Part shown: piece after piece, positions 8,131-17,494 of the stretch
How positions within the stretch are numbered: the first letter of the stretch is position 1
Layout: the number at the start of each line of letters is the position of its first letter
Assembly (NCBI RefSeq): GCF_009709615.1
Contig: NZ_WJYA01000007.1
Span: 124,001-188,000, forward strand
Direction: 5' to 3'
Source of the DNA: Winogradskyella ouciana
Lineage (GTDB): Bacteria > Bacteroidota > Bacteroidia > Flavobacteriales > Flavobacteriaceae
DNA length: 64,000 bases
Notes under the pieces: model-generated
Seen by the model: only the letters and a program-made list of their open reading frames with translations
What the model was told of the DNA's origin: nothing
Databases searched by the model: none
Translations under genes and position numbers: made by a program

Positions 8131-9462
8131 CTAAATTAATCCTCTGGCTTTTATTTCTAAATACTTGTTAATCGTGTTAATGGTTAGATGCTCTGGCGCT
8201 GTTAAAATAGATTGAATGCCATGCTTCTGGAGTTCATTAACAATCAGTTTCTTCTCATACATAAATTTTTCTGCAATGGTCTTTTGAAAAATGTCAAAGG
8301 TGTTATGAGCTTCAAGATTTGTGAGTTTATGTAACTCTGTATTTTCAAAAAAGATAACTACCAAAAGATGATTTTTAGCAATGGCTTGCAAATAAGGTAA
8401 CTGACGATGTAATGCATCTAAAGTTTCAAAATTGGTATAGAGTAGAAGTAGGCCGCGCTGGGTAAGACTTCGTTTTATGTCTATATATAATCTCGAAAAA
8501 TCTGATTCCGAAAAATCTGTGTTGACGTTGTATAGGGTTTCCAGAATTTTATTCATCTGAGAAGGTCTACGCTCAGCGACTACCTTATTTTCAACCTTGC
8601 GCGAAAACGTAAACATACCTGCTTTATCTTGCTTTTTTAGCGCTACATTGCTAATTACCAAAGTGGCATTTATAGCATAGTCCAATAAACTCAAACCCTC
8701 AAAAGGCATTTTCATGGCTCTGCCTTTGTCTATGACGCTGTATATAGGTTGCGACCGTTCATCCTGAAACTGATTTACCATTAGCTGATTACGCTTGGCT
8801 GTCGCCTTCCAGTTAATGTTTCTTATATCATCACCAGTAACATAATCCTTTATCTGCTCAAACTCCATGGTATGACCGATTCGCCTAATTTTCTTCAAAC
8901 CATACTCAAATAACTTATTGGAAAATGCCAAAAGCATGTATTTGCGCAACTGTAAAAAGGATGGGTAGTTTGGTACCATTGCATCTTTGGCAAACTGAAA
9001 ACGTCTGGTCACTAAACCTATGGGTGAATTTACATAGACATTTAGATTACCGAAGTAATATTCACCGCGTTCTAACGGTCTTAATGTATAGGTGATTTTC
9101 TTTTTATCGTGTTTGTTGAGCTGTGTTTTAATTTCAAAATCGCGTTTCTGATATTGAAACGGCATCTCGTCGATTAATAACAGATCAGTTTTAAAGTTAT
9201 AGTTATTCTGAAGTGTTATTTCAATAGGATTATCGTCTCCATTACTCAATTTTTCCGGAAGAATTCTAGAGGCCGAAATCCCTTTTTGTTTGAATAATAA
9301 TATAAGATCAATAAGAACTAACCCAACAGCCACAAAGAATAAAAGTGATGCAATTTCTAATAATCCTGGATATAGATATGCCAGAATAAAAAGCACCACA
9401 AAAGCGATAGCGATTATAAAAAACCGAAAGGTTAAATAGGTATGTTTAAATAAGCGCTTCAC
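8131..9462 (-). CDS. DUF58 domain-containing protein
   Basis: 443 residues. Two adjacent membrane helices (about residues 10-55) are followed by a beta-sandwich-like region and the DUF58 domain with its signature EFEQIKDYVTGDDIRNINW (residues ~197-215) and a vWA-like C-terminal half (YSVIDKGRAM, LLDYAINATLVISNVALK). DUF58 proteins are partners of MoxR AAA+ ATPases in the aerotolerance-type clusters of Bacteroidota. The gene overlaps the upstream MoxR gene by one nucleotide, in a six-gene minus-strand run ending here. Confidence 0.9.
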   Translation of the reverse strand: MKRLFKHTYLTFRFFIIAIAFVVLFILAYLYPGLLEIASLLFFVAVGLVLIDLILLFKQKGISASRILPEKLSNGDDNPIEITLQNNYNFKTDLLLIDEMPFQYQKRDFEIKTQLNKHDKKKITYTLRPLERGEYYFGNLNVYVNSPIGLVTRRFQFAKDAMVPNYPSFLQLRKYMLLAFSNKLFEYGLKKIRRIGHTMEFEQIKDYVTGDDIRNINWKATAKRNQLMVNQFQDERSQPIYSVIDKGRAMKMPFEGLSLLDYAINATLVISNVALKKQDKAGMFTFSRKVENKVVAERRPSQMNKILETLYNVNTDFSESDFSRLYIDIKRSLTQRGLLLLYTNFETLDALHRQLPYLQAIAKNHLLVVIFFENTELHKLTNLEAHNTFDIFQKTIAEKFMYEKKLIVNELQKHGIQSILTAPEHLTINTINKYLEIKARGLI

Positions 9463-10523
9463 TATCTCGGAATCTCAATAGTTTCTAATATTTGATCCAC
9501 AACTTTATCAACCGTAAAGGCTTCCATTTCGCGTTCTGGTGTTAACACCAATCGATGCTTTAGAACAGCTTTGGTACAACGCTTAATATCATCTGGAGTT
9601 ACAAAATCCCTACCGTTAATGGCAGCATTAGCCTTAGCAGCATTTAAAATGGCAATGGACGCTCTTGGTGAAGCACCTAAATACAAATTGGCATTATTAC
9701 GTGTATTGTTTACGATAGAAGCGATGTAGTTAAGAAGGTTGTCTTCTACTACGATATGCTTAATTAAATCTTGATAGTTTTTAATGGAATCAGCAGATAA
9801 CACAGCAGTTATGGTATTAAAATCCATAGTGTCTTGTCTTTTGTGATTATCTACCAAAATTTGAACTTCGTCCTCAAGCGACGGATAATCCACTTCGATC
9901 TTAAACAGAAAACGGTCTAATTGCGCTTCTGGCAAGCGATAAGTACCTTCTTGCTCAATTGGGTTTTGAGTAGCGAATACTAAAAATGGAGGTGCCATGT
10001 CATAGCGAATACCATCCATAGTGATTTGTCGCTCTGCCATAACCTCAAATAAAGCCGCCTGTGTTTTTGCAGGAGCTCTGTTAATCTCGTCAATTAAAAC
10101 AATGTTAGAAAAAATAGGTCCTTTTTTATATTCAAACTCACTATTTTTTACATTGAAAATTGAAGTTCCCAGAATATCACTCGGCATTAAATCTGGCGTA
10201 AATTGAATTCTACTAAAATCCACATCCATGGTTTTTGCCAATAGTTTTGCCGTCACTGTTTTAGCTACACCAGGAACACCTTCGATTAGCGAATGACCAT
10301 TAGTGAGTATAGAAATAATCAACAGTTCAATCATTTCATTTTGCCCAACTATGAATTTTGCAATCTCTTGCTTTATCTGCTCAACACTATCTTGCAGAGG
10401 CTTGAGGTCAATTCGACTTTTAAAGTCTTCTGAAGCCTGTTCAACAGGTTCATTACTGGTATTTGCCTCATTGAGGTTGGTATCATCTAAATGTTCTGAT
10501 GATGGCGTGTTCTGATCTTCCAT
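9462..10523 (-). CDS. MoxR-family AAA+ ATPase
   Basis: 353 residues. An acidic, Ser/Asn-rich N-terminal extension (~35 residues) precedes the AAA_3 core: Walker A GVPGVAKT at residues 82-89, Walker B VLIDEIN at ~142-148, sensor 1 ATQNP, and the AAA lid domain (GASPRASIAILNAAKA). MoxR ATPases act as chaperones that assemble or activate vWA-domain partners, here presumably the adjacent DUF58 protein. Start and stop codons overlap both neighbours by one base, implying tight translational coupling. Confidence 0.94.
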   Translation of the reverse strand: MEDQNTPSSEHLDDTNLNEANTSNEPVEQASEDFKSRIDLKPLQDSVEQIKQEIAKFIVGQNEMIELLIISILTNGHSLIEGVPGVAKTVTAKLLAKTMDVDFSRIQFTPDLMPSDILGTSIFNVKNSEFEYKKGPIFSNIVLIDEINRAPAKTQAALFEVMAERQITMDGIRYDMAPPFLVFATQNPIEQEGTYRLPEAQLDRFLFKIEVDYPSLEDEVQILVDNHKRQDTMDFNTITAVLSADSIKNYQDLIKHIVVEDNLLNYIASIVNNTRNNANLYLGASPRASIAILNAAKANAAINGRDFVTPDDIKRCTKAVLKHRLVLTPEREMEAFTVDKVVDQILETIEIPR

Positions 10524-11728
10524 TATAACTTATGTTTTGTAAAATGTTCTATTTTTTTATTCAGTTCTATGAGCTCTTGCTCACTGTGATTTGTTTTCGA
10601 TTTTAAAAAGACTAAGTAATCCACTAAAGCTTTAGCGTCTTCTTTTGTGTTGCTAGATTTAACGGCTAATTTTTCAATAAAATTTTGATTGAGCTGATTG
10701 GTGTCCAAATAATAATGCGATCTAACAAACTCTAGAAAATAATTAATCTTCTTTTCAATGATATTGGAAAAATCTCCATGTTGGTAGTATAACTCTCCAA
10801 TGGTTCTGGTAAAATCCACTGTGGCATTTTCCAGTTTATTGATTACAGGTATAATACGTTGGGTGCGTTTTCCTCTAAAAATCACAAACAATATTAGGCC
10901 AAACAAGCTGATATAAAACGCCCATTTTAGAGCTGGGTTGTTCAGTATAAAACGCAGAGGGCTGGTGATTACCTTACGCCCACTTTTGTAATTGTTGTCC
11001 CAGATAATTTGCTGTTTTGGTAAATAAGATAAAACGGTTGCAGCATAATCTGCTTTATCTGCCATAAGGTGATAATTGGTAAAAGCAAAAGGGTTGGTGT
11101 GCAATATAAACTGCCCACCATTTTCACCAACATTTACTTTAATAAAATTTGGATTGGTTTCATCAAAATCATCCTCGTCTTTAGTGGTTACAGTGCCTAA
11201 AATTGTAGTGTTTAATGTATCTATAGAGCTAAAATGACTATTTTCTATAACATCTTTAAACAAGCGATTGTTCTTTTGTAAGCTTGGGCTAGTAAATTTA
11301 TGGTCAGATTCTTTTTTGTAAAGATTATTGTATTGTCTTACTACAGCTATGTTTAATGAGTCTATGGCATTACCGTAAAAGTAATTTCCACTCATAAAAA
11401 CCGTGTTGCCTTTCTCTGCAAAATCCATTAATGCCAATGATTCCTCTTTATCAAAACTGAGGTAGTTGTTGATAAACACCAATGATTTTGGAGTTGTAGT
11501 ATCAACACGTTTTAGGTATTCATAAATTGTCCGTTCTGAGGTCAATATCTCACCGGCAGAAAATGTTTCCAATTCATTAAAAAGAATGTAACAACCCAAC
11601 GGAATTTTATCGGAAGCAGAGTAAGAGTCTCTCCAATTAAGAGGTTTGGGTTTGGTGACTTCTGCAATCATCATAAAAACGATGACAGCACCAATAATAT
11701 AGAGCGCTATTTTAGAACGCTTATCCAT
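10523..11728 (-). CDS. DUF4350 domain-containing membrane protein
   Basis: 401 residues with an N-terminal helix (residues ~7-23), a DUF4350 extracytoplasmic domain beginning near the segment SDKIPLGCYILFNELETF, and a second membrane helix at about residues 265-283 (WAFYISLFGLILFVIF), followed by a ~110-residue cytoplasmic helical tail. DUF4350 is regularly found between MoxR and DUF4129 genes. No enzyme activity is known. It overlaps the upstream DUF4129 gene by 8 nt. Confidence 0.85.
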   Translation of the reverse strand: MDKRSKIALYIIGAVIVFMMIAEVTKPKPLNWRDSYSASDKIPLGCYILFNELETFSAGEILTSERTIYEYLKRVDTTTPKSLVFINNYLSFDKEESLALMDFAEKGNTVFMSGNYFYGNAIDSLNIAVVRQYNNLYKKESDHKFTSPSLQKNNRLFKDVIENSHFSSIDTLNTTILGTVTTKDEDDFDETNPNFIKVNVGENGGQFILHTNPFAFTNYHLMADKADYAATVLSYLPKQQIIWDNNYKSGRKVITSPLRFILNNPALKWAFYISLFGLILFVIFRGKRTQRIIPVINKLENATVDFTRTIGELYYQHGDFSNIIEKKINYFLEFVRSHYYLDTNQLNQNFIEKLAVKSSNTKEDAKALVDYLVFLKSKTNHSEQELIELNKKIEHFTKHKL

Positions 11729-12455
11729 GCTTAGTCGTTTTTATAAGTTGATTGAAATCGTCTTTATTTTTATTGAAGCTTACTTCATCTATAGGGAACT
11801 CGCCATACCAAACGTAGTCGTATATGTAAGACACACGTTTAAATAAGCTTTTTAATTTAGAATCTTTTATCTCGTTAAGATAATCTGAATTGGTTTTATC
11901 ATAGTGCCATTCAATAGTTTGTTTACTAGCCAAAACTTTAAGCGTTTTTAGATACATGTATCGTGTAGCTAATCTAAAGTTGTTTTGCTTTATTGCTTTT
12001 TTAATAAGCTTGTCAAAATCAACTTGTTCTATGTTTTCTTCAACATAGGTAAAACCTTCTATAGCCTTGTCTTCATTTTTAAATACAGAAGATATTGGGC
12101 TCTGTAATAGGAATTTTATAAGCAGATAAAGTACTATTACTCCCAATAAGCCATATACAATATATTCCAAGGTTTGGTAATCCAACCAATCGATATCAAA
12201 TCCAAAAGTATCTCCTAACCAGGTGAAAAAGGACCTGAGGATACGTTGTATTAAATTGATGCCACCAGTATCGTTGATGGAATAATTAAAATCGTTTCCT
12301 GAGTAATTATCCTTAAAATTATCTTTAAAGTACGTTACATCTAGATTTGATGAATCGCGTTTCACTACATTATCTTGAGCCCATAAAATGGAAGCGTAAA
12401 ATGATGCCACAATAGATGTGCTTATATGTCTGAGCTTTGATTTACTCATTAGCAC
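11721..12455 (-). CDS. DUF4129 domain-containing membrane protein
   Basis: 244 residues: signal-like N-terminus (SIVASFYASILWAQ), a short periplasmic stretch, one membrane helix (residues ~93-113, IVYGLLGVIVLYLLIKFLL) and a C-terminal DUF4129 domain containing NNFRLATRYMYLKTLKVL and a YVWYGEFPI motif near the end. DUF4129 is sometimes a domain of transglutaminase-like proteins; here it stands alone. It overlaps both neighbours (14 nt with the upstream gene, 8 nt downstream). Function unknown. Confidence 0.85.
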   Translation of the reverse strand: MLMSKSKLRHISTSIVASFYASILWAQDNVVKRDSSNLDVTYFKDNFKDNYSGNDFNYSINDTGGINLIQRILRSFFTWLGDTFGFDIDWLDYQTLEYIVYGLLGVIVLYLLIKFLLQSPISSVFKNEDKAIEGFTYVEENIEQVDFDKLIKKAIKQNNFRLATRYMYLKTLKVLASKQTIEWHYDKTNSDYLNEIKDSKLKSLFKRVSYIYDYVWYGEFPIDEVSFNKNKDDFNQLIKTTKHG

Positions 12456-13362
12456 CTATTTGATCTATTTTCTTTTGAAGAAAGACATTGTGCTTCACTT
12501 CGTAGAGGTTGTAATACAGAATACCATAGGATATTTGCGACAGGGCTTGAGTATAAATAAAGGACAATAAAAAAGCAGCGAAACCAAAAGTAAATAATAG
12601 GGTTGCAAAAGTACTTGAGGTAATATCAACATTACTATCAACAGAAAAATAGGAATAAATACCAATAATAAAAGTAGGTACAGAAATAATTAAAGCTGTA
12701 ATCATAAGATTTAATATCCCAATAACCAACCCGAACAAAATTACACGCCAAAAATTAGAAAAGGTTAAATCAAAACCTTCTGAAATAGCTTCACCAAACC
12801 CTTTTTTTGTTGAAAAGATAGACATAAAGGTTAGCCCAAAAATAGCAGTCATCGTAAAACTTAAACCATACTGAATAATCATTCCCAATAATGGAATAAA
12901 AGATACTACCATAGAAATAATTATATATACGATGTACAAAAGTCCTCCAATGAGAATAAAAAGTATGATAGTACCTATATTTCTTAAAATGCTTTTCCAA
13001 ATATTTTTTGAAACAATCTCACCATCATTTTTTACGTATTCAGCGAGATAAGCACTAGAAAAACTATAGTTGATCAAGGATGTGATAAAGACAACTAAAA
13101 AGAGAATGATGGCACCAGCAATAAAATAATTGTCGGTAGCTACATTATTGCCCATTCCGAATCTAAAATCACGACTTACCAGTCCCATAAAGCCAGTCAC
13201 CAGTAGATAAGAACAAATCAATGTTAGGATAATACTGATAGCGTTATACCTTAAATACAAATTGGTATAGGCTTTAAAATTATGTTTTAGAAATAAAAAG
13301 TAAGTATTGATAATATCTCCAAACGTACTTCGGGTTCTTAATTCGATATATTTCTCGTTCAC
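12442..13362 (-). CDS. Polytopic membrane protein of the MoxR cluster
   Basis: 306 residues with about six hydrophobic segments and a cytoplasmic N-terminus (MNEKYIELRTRSTFGDIINTYFLFLKHNFKAY across its first 32 positions has no signal peptide). I do not recognise a named domain with certainty; the overall pattern resembles DUF975/glycerophosphoryl-diester-type membrane proteins that occur with RDD and SpoIIM genes. It overlaps spoIIM by 4 nt (ATGA-type) and DUF4129 by 14 nt, so it belongs to the same transcript. Confidence 0.7.
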   Translation of the reverse strand: MNEKYIELRTRSTFGDIINTYFLFLKHNFKAYTNLYLRYNAISIILTLICSYLLVTGFMGLVSRDFRFGMGNNVATDNYFIAGAIILFLVVFITSLINYSFSSAYLAEYVKNDGEIVSKNIWKSILRNIGTIILFILIGGLLYIVYIIISMVVSFIPLLGMIIQYGLSFTMTAIFGLTFMSIFSTKKGFGEAISEGFDLTFSNFWRVILFGLVIGILNLMITALIISVPTFIIGIYSYFSVDSNVDITSSTFATLLFTFGFAAFLLSFIYTQALSQISYGILYYNLYEVKHNVFLQKKIDQIGANE

Positions 13363-14366
13363 GTTAATTCTGGTTTGGGGATTAAATTAGATTGAGCTTC
13401 AGAGCGCTCAATAGTCGAAGCTTTATGTAATAAAATAGGATATATGATGTAATAATATATAATGACAAAAAGCGAAATAAAAATAATGCCATAAGCCAAA
13501 AACCAAGGCATCTGTTCACCATAGCGTGTTATAAAGCCTTCAATAAAGCCAGCAATTATAAAAAACGGAATGGTACTTACTACAATTTTAAGTCCATCCT
13601 TGGCTCCTTTCATAAAGGCAATTCGTCTGGAAAATGTTTTTGGAAATAAAAAACTATTACCCATTACCAAACCAGCACAGCCTGCAATTACTATAACAGA
13701 AATCTCAATAGTGCCATGTAGCCAAACTGTGGAGGTTTTTTCGAGAATACCATAGTTGTAGAAGAAAGTGATGAAAGACCCTAACATAATCCCATTACTA
13801 AAAAGAACCCAAACCGTTCCCACACTAAAAAATACTCCGAGCGCAAAGGCAAAAATGGCTACTCTTATGTTGTTAATCGTGATTCCTAAGAAGGTTCCAA
13901 TATTACTACCACTTTTATATACAGCCATGGGTTCACCATTCTCAATATTTTCAATAGTCATATTCACATATGCATCTCCCAAGATAAGTCTAATAAAGGT
14001 ATCATCGTTTAAAGTTGAAATGACGCCTATTATCACAGCAGACATGAATATTAAAAATGAATACAACAAGGTTTTGTGGTACTGGTAAAAAAACAGTGGA
14101 AACTCATCGCGCCAAAACGAAATAATCTTGTTTTTTGATTCTTTTTTGGTAATATAAATTTTCTGATGTGCTTGAGATGCCAAGGAATTTAAATACAATA
14201 ACGTCTTGCTTCCAGGATAGTAGGTTTGGGCATAAGATAAATCGTTTGTAAGTTGAATATAGTATGAAGCTAAGTCGTCTGGATTTATTTTAGCATTATT
14301 ATCCAATGCGTTTTCAAAACCAATCCATTTTTCCTTATTTTGCTTCACGAAAGACGCCTCGCGCAT
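13359..14366 (-). CDS. SpoIIM (stage II sporulation protein M) family membrane protein
   Basis: 335 residues. A ~95-residue helical cytoplasmic N-terminus precedes the SpoIIM domain with five to six membrane segments and the conserved NNIRVAIFAFALG, GIMLGSF and WLHGTIEISVIVIAGCAGL motifs. Outside sporulating Firmicutes the family has no defined function; it typically neighbours RDD and MoxR/DUF58 genes, as here. First gene of the minus-strand run, divergent from the RDD gene across a 197-bp gap. Confidence 0.9.
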   Translation of the reverse strand: MREASFVKQNKEKWIGFENALDNNAKINPDDLASYYIQLTNDLSYAQTYYPGSKTLLYLNSLASQAHQKIYITKKESKNKIISFWRDEFPLFFYQYHKTLLYSFLIFMSAVIIGVISTLNDDTFIRLILGDAYVNMTIENIENGEPMAVYKSGSNIGTFLGITINNIRVAIFAFALGVFFSVGTVWVLFSNGIMLGSFITFFYNYGILEKTSTVWLHGTIEISVIVIAGCAGLVMGNSFLFPKTFSRRIAFMKGAKDGLKIVVSTIPFFIIAGFIEGFITRYGEQMPWFLAYGIIFISLFVIIYYYIIYPILLHKASTIERSEAQSNLIPKPELT

Positions 14367-14563
14367 AAATCATTTCAATTATGAATTCATTTAAACTTTT
14401 TGAGTTTAAGCGAAAATTAGAAGTTTTTAGTTCTATTGAGAGCTTTTTTGAGTTGCATAGCAGAGCTACGGAACGATAAAAAGGTAAAAATAGGGCAAAA
14501 ACAGCAATTTTTTAGCAAACTAAAAAAGATTAAAAGAGTTCTTTAAAACGAATATACATTTCC

Positions 14564-15289
14564 ATGGGCAAATTAGCAATTAACACCGCACAAAATGTCA
14601 ACCTAGATTACAAGTTAATTGGTTTGGGTGAGCGCATGGTGGCTTTCTTAATTGATGGTATTATTTTAATCACCTATATCACCATTATGGAGAACTTGGT
14701 AAACTTGTCTGAAATTTTTGATGCAGACGGTTGGACCAAGCGTGGTTTTTTAGGTCTTTTTACCTTGCCGGCATTTTTTTATTCTGTGTTGTGCCATATC
14801 ATTTTCGGAGGACAGACAGTCGGGAAAATGATTATGAAAATAAAAGTGGTTCGTTTTGATGGTACACCAACGCAATGGTACAATTTTATGGTGCGTTGGA
14901 TGTTGAGAATCATAGACATTTGGTTGTTCTTTTCATCTATAGGAATTTTAAGTATTCTTCTCTCTGATAAAAAACAACGTGTTGGTGATGCAGCGGCTGG
15001 CACTGTTGTAATTAGTGTAAAGAAAAAGCATAGAATAACAAGCACAATTCTTGAAGATATCAATGACGACTACGTACCTGTGTTTAGTAATGTTACGCAA
15101 TTAACAGATAAGGATGTAAGAATTATAAAAGAAGCCTTTACAATCTCTAAAAAGAACAATGATTTTAAGACCTTGACTTTATTAAAAAATAAAATCTGTG
15201 ATACGCTTGGTATAGAGACGAAGTTATATGACGTTAAGTTTATTGACACCATTCTTAAAGACTATAACTACTATACTCAAAACATGTAA
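14564..15289 (+). CDS. RDD family membrane protein
   Basis: 241 residues with an RDD domain (about residues 15-150): the first helix is preceded by the conserved LGERMVAFLIDGIIL segment, and the loop carries GGQTVGKMIMKIKVVR and a later QRVGDAAAGTVVI motif. A ~90-residue soluble C-terminal helical region follows. RDD proteins include Na+(Li+)/H+ antiporters in a few cases, but mostly function is unknown. It is divergent from the SpoIIM-MoxR operon and likely works with it. Two tandem hairpin repeats begin right after its stop codon. Confidence 0.9.
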   Translation: MGKLAINTAQNVNLDYKLIGLGERMVAFLIDGIILITYITIMENLVNLSEIFDADGWTKRGFLGLFTLPAFFYSVLCHIIFGGQTVGKMIMKIKVVRFDGTPTQWYNFMVRWMLRIIDIWLFFSSIGILSILLSDKKQRVGDAAAGTVVISVKKKHRITSTILEDINDDYVPVFSNVTQLTDKDVRIIKEAFTISKKNNDFKTLTLLKNKICDTLGIETKLYDVKFIDTILKDYNYYTQNM

Positions 15290-15290
15290 G

Positions 15291-15424
15291 CAGAGAACCG
15301 CTTTTTCTTTTGGAAAAAGCTTGTGAATCGCTTATGCTGAGCGTAGCCGAAGTATCTCAGAGAACCGCTTTTTCTTTTGGAAAAAGCTTGTGAATCGCTT
15401 ATGCTGAGCTTGTCGAAGGGTCTT
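15291..15424. repeat. Two tandem 67-bp repeats, each with a hairpin
   Basis: Units 15291-15357 and 15358-15424 are identical over their first 52 nt and diverge only at the end (GTAGCCGAAGTATCT versus TTGTCGAAGGGTCTT). Each contains a perfect hairpin GCTTTTTC-TTTTG-GAAAAAGC. The units start 1 nt after the RDD stop codon. The ending TGCTGAGC...TCGAAG matches other dispersed repeats in the window (41027, 60944). Confidence 0.85.
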
Positions 15425-15437
15425 AGCATTCAAAATT

Positions 15438-15556
15438 GAGAATATCGCTTATCCCGAATGTAGTTTCGGGATCTTAAATACTAATAGTTAAACCAACAAA
15501 TAGATGCTGAAATCGAAGATTCAACAAAGTTAAAGAAGTTCAGCATGACAATATAA
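15438..15556. repeat. Dispersed palindromic repeat fragments
   Basis: Contains a TCCCGAA/TTCGGGA hairpin (near 15458-15472) and an ATGCTGAA ... TTCAGCATGAC inverted pair (about 15502-15549). The latter also occurs at 20914-21005. With the preceding tandem repeats it fills the 271-bp gap between the RDD and TRIC genes; no gene is visible there. Confidence 0.6.
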
Positions 15557-15560
15557 ACTT

Positions 15561-16172
15561 ATGTTTTTCCAAATAATAGACATACTAGGAACCATAGCTT
15601 TTGCCATTTCTGGCGCACTTGTAGCCATGAATAAGCGCATGGATGCCTTTGGTGTTCTTATTATTGCATTTGTTACTGCTGTTGGTGGCGGAACCTTACG
15701 CGACGTAATGATAGGTCTAGAGCCAGTATCATGGATGCGGAATATGACTTATGTGTATGTCATAACAGCTTCGGCAGTATTTGCTGTAATCTTTAGAAAG
15801 CGGATTTCATATTTGCGAACCTCCCTGTTTTTATTTGATACCATTGGTATTGCACTCTACACTGTAGTGGGTATCGAAACCGGATTGGTAGCAGGATTAC
15901 ATCCCATTATATGTATCGCTTTAGGGACTATGACGGCTTGCTTTGGCGGAGTCATTCGAGATATGTTGTGCAATGAGATTCCTGTAATATTTAGAAAGGA
16001 AATTTATGCAACAGCTTGTATTTTGGGTGGCTTAACGTATTTCTTGCTGCTACAATTTTTAGAAGAAAGAAACTATTTATTTATTATAGCTGGCTTGGTG
16101 GTGATTACCGTTAGGCTTCTTGCGGTTAAGTTTAAAATTAGTTTGCCGAGTTTGTATAAAAAAGAAGACTAA
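15561..16172 (+). CDS. TRIC / UPF0126 family cation-channel-like membrane protein
   Basis: 203 residues, seven predicted helices arranged as two homologous three-helix halves, each with the Gly-rich signature: AVGGGTLRDVMIG in the first half and CFGGVIRDMLCNEIP in the second. Prokaryotic members of this family form trimeric potassium-type cation channels in the inner membrane. Its stop codon overlaps the stop codon of the convergent 125-residue gene (shared CTAA). Confidence 0.9.
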   Translation: MFFQIIDILGTIAFAISGALVAMNKRMDAFGVLIIAFVTAVGGGTLRDVMIGLEPVSWMRNMTYVYVITASAVFAVIFRKRISYLRTSLFLFDTIGIALYTVVGIETGLVAGLHPIICIALGTMTACFGGVIRDMLCNEIPVIFRKEIYATACILGGLTYFLLLQFLEERNYLFIIAGLVVITVRLLAVKFKISLPSLYKKED

Positions 16173-16546
16173 TTGAGCCATTGTTGTCTTCTTTTCTTAT
16201 TGAAAAGATAAAAACCAACAACTAAAAATAATAGACTTATCAGTGAGCCTGTAACTCCAAGGTTTTCCTGTAGATGATTCTCCATTAATTCTTTACCAAA
16301 TCGATCTGCAGTACCGATTAATAACCTTAATAATGACCAAATAATTATTAGAAGAGCCCAAATCTTAATAAGTATATTCAAAGCTTTTTTCTTTTTTCGG
16401 TTGAGATAAAAGAGCATACATATTACTAAGGCTAAAACAAGAGGTATATAACTACCCAATACAGCATATTGAAAACCTTTTATCAAAAATAGAAATAATG
16501 ACAATACGAGAATTACAGTATAAAGAGTACTAGATTTATTAGTCAT
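16169..16546 (-). CDS. Small four-helix membrane protein, unknown
   Basis: 125 residues with four hydrophobic segments, a Lys-rich cytoplasmic loop (RKKKKA) and a basic C-terminus (KKRRQQWLN). No family recognised. It lies 1 nt downstream of the M28 peptidase gene on the same strand, so it is probably co-transcribed with it. The 3' end overlaps the TRIC-family gene by 4 nt. Confidence 0.6.
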   Translation of the reverse strand: MTNKSSTLYTVILVLSLFLFLIKGFQYAVLGSYIPLVLALVICMLFYLNRKKKKALNILIKIWALLIIIWSLLRLLIGTADRFGKELMENHLQENLGVTGSLISLLFLVVGFYLFNKKRRQQWLN

Positions 16547-16547
16547 G

Positions 16548-17468
16548 TCAATTTTGGGTTACGATGTGGTTTATGACTTCAAAAACCAAATTGGTCGTTG
16601 ATTCTAAATACTCAAAATCAACAGTATCAAATGTGTCTTTTGGTGTATCCTTAAACGGTGTTGTGTCACCATTAGCAAACTCTTCTGTAATTCCCAAAGC
16701 GTTATATCCCAATTCTCTAAATGATTGATGGTCTGTGGAGTTCACTTTGGTCGTGTGGATAGGAATTTGAAGTTCTGAGGCTTTCTCTCTGTAAATTTCT
16801 TCAAGTTTCTTAGTTGCCAGCTCAATTTCCACGGCTTTGTCTAAATCCTTATCCCATCCAATTTGGTCAAAAGTATGAACAGAGTGAATCTTATAATCTT
16901 TCTTCTTAAGGTATTTGGCAAAAGCTCTACTACCAACTAAATCTTCTTCCTCTTGATCAAAAAACACAATCATCACATTTTTTTGCCTTACAGGAACATT
17001 TGATATTTTTTTAGCGACTCCATATAGAAGAGCCATAGCGGATGCATTGTCATTAGCACCAGGACAATTTCTGGCAGTATCGTAATGTGCTCCTAATAGA
17101 ACATATTCATCAGATTCAATGGTAGAAGGAATGATTGTATATAAGTTAGTCCCTTTGAAAGGACTAACCAATAGATCTATAAAAACATTTGAGTTTGGTT
17201 CTCTATAATCGTGTTCTAGTGTTTTTAAATTCAATTGGTTTAAAGCCTCAGATAAATATCGTCTGGTCATTAAACGTTCCTTTGGAGTTGTTCTGCTGTT
17301 AATGGTATAATCTGTACTTAATTTTTTGTTTCCGGTAAGAACAGAAACTATTTCACGTTGGGCATCAATGGTTTTTGATGGTAAATTCTCAATACTTAAA
17401 TTGATGTCTTCTTGATTTTTACAACCAAAAAAAAGTATAAGAAGAATAAACGTGAGATTTAGTTTCAT
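16548..17468 (-). CDS. M28-family zinc aminopeptidase lipoprotein
   Basis: 306 residues with a lipobox (LFFGC, Cys16). The M28 catalytic set is visible: His128 (GAHYD), Asp140 (GANDNASA), Glu173/Glu174 (FDQEEEDLVGS), Asp201 (FDQIGWD) and His247 (TDHQSF). Expected to be a di-zinc exopeptidase in the periplasm or on the envelope that removes N-terminal residues from peptides. It follows the intradiol-dioxygenase-fold gene on the same strand (26-bp gap). Confidence 0.92.
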   Translation of the reverse strand: MKLNLTFILLILFFGCKNQEDINLSIENLPSKTIDAQREIVSVLTGNKKLSTDYTINSRTTPKERLMTRRYLSEALNQLNLKTLEHDYREPNSNVFIDLLVSPFKGTNLYTIIPSTIESDEYVLLGAHYDTARNCPGANDNASAMALLYGVAKKISNVPVRQKNVMIVFFDQEEEDLVGSRAFAKYLKKKDYKIHSVHTFDQIGWDKDLDKAVEIELATKKLEEIYREKASELQIPIHTTKVNSTDHQSFRELGYNALGITEEFANGDTTPFKDTPKDTFDTVDFEYLESTTNLVFEVINHIVTQN

Positions 17469-17494
17469 GTGTTTAAAAAATTGCTCTAATTTAC

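Noticed and set aside
15290-15560. tRNA or small RNA gene
   Set aside because: The hairpins are repeat elements; no cloverleaf or conserved RNA motif was found. No tRNA was seen anywhere in the window.
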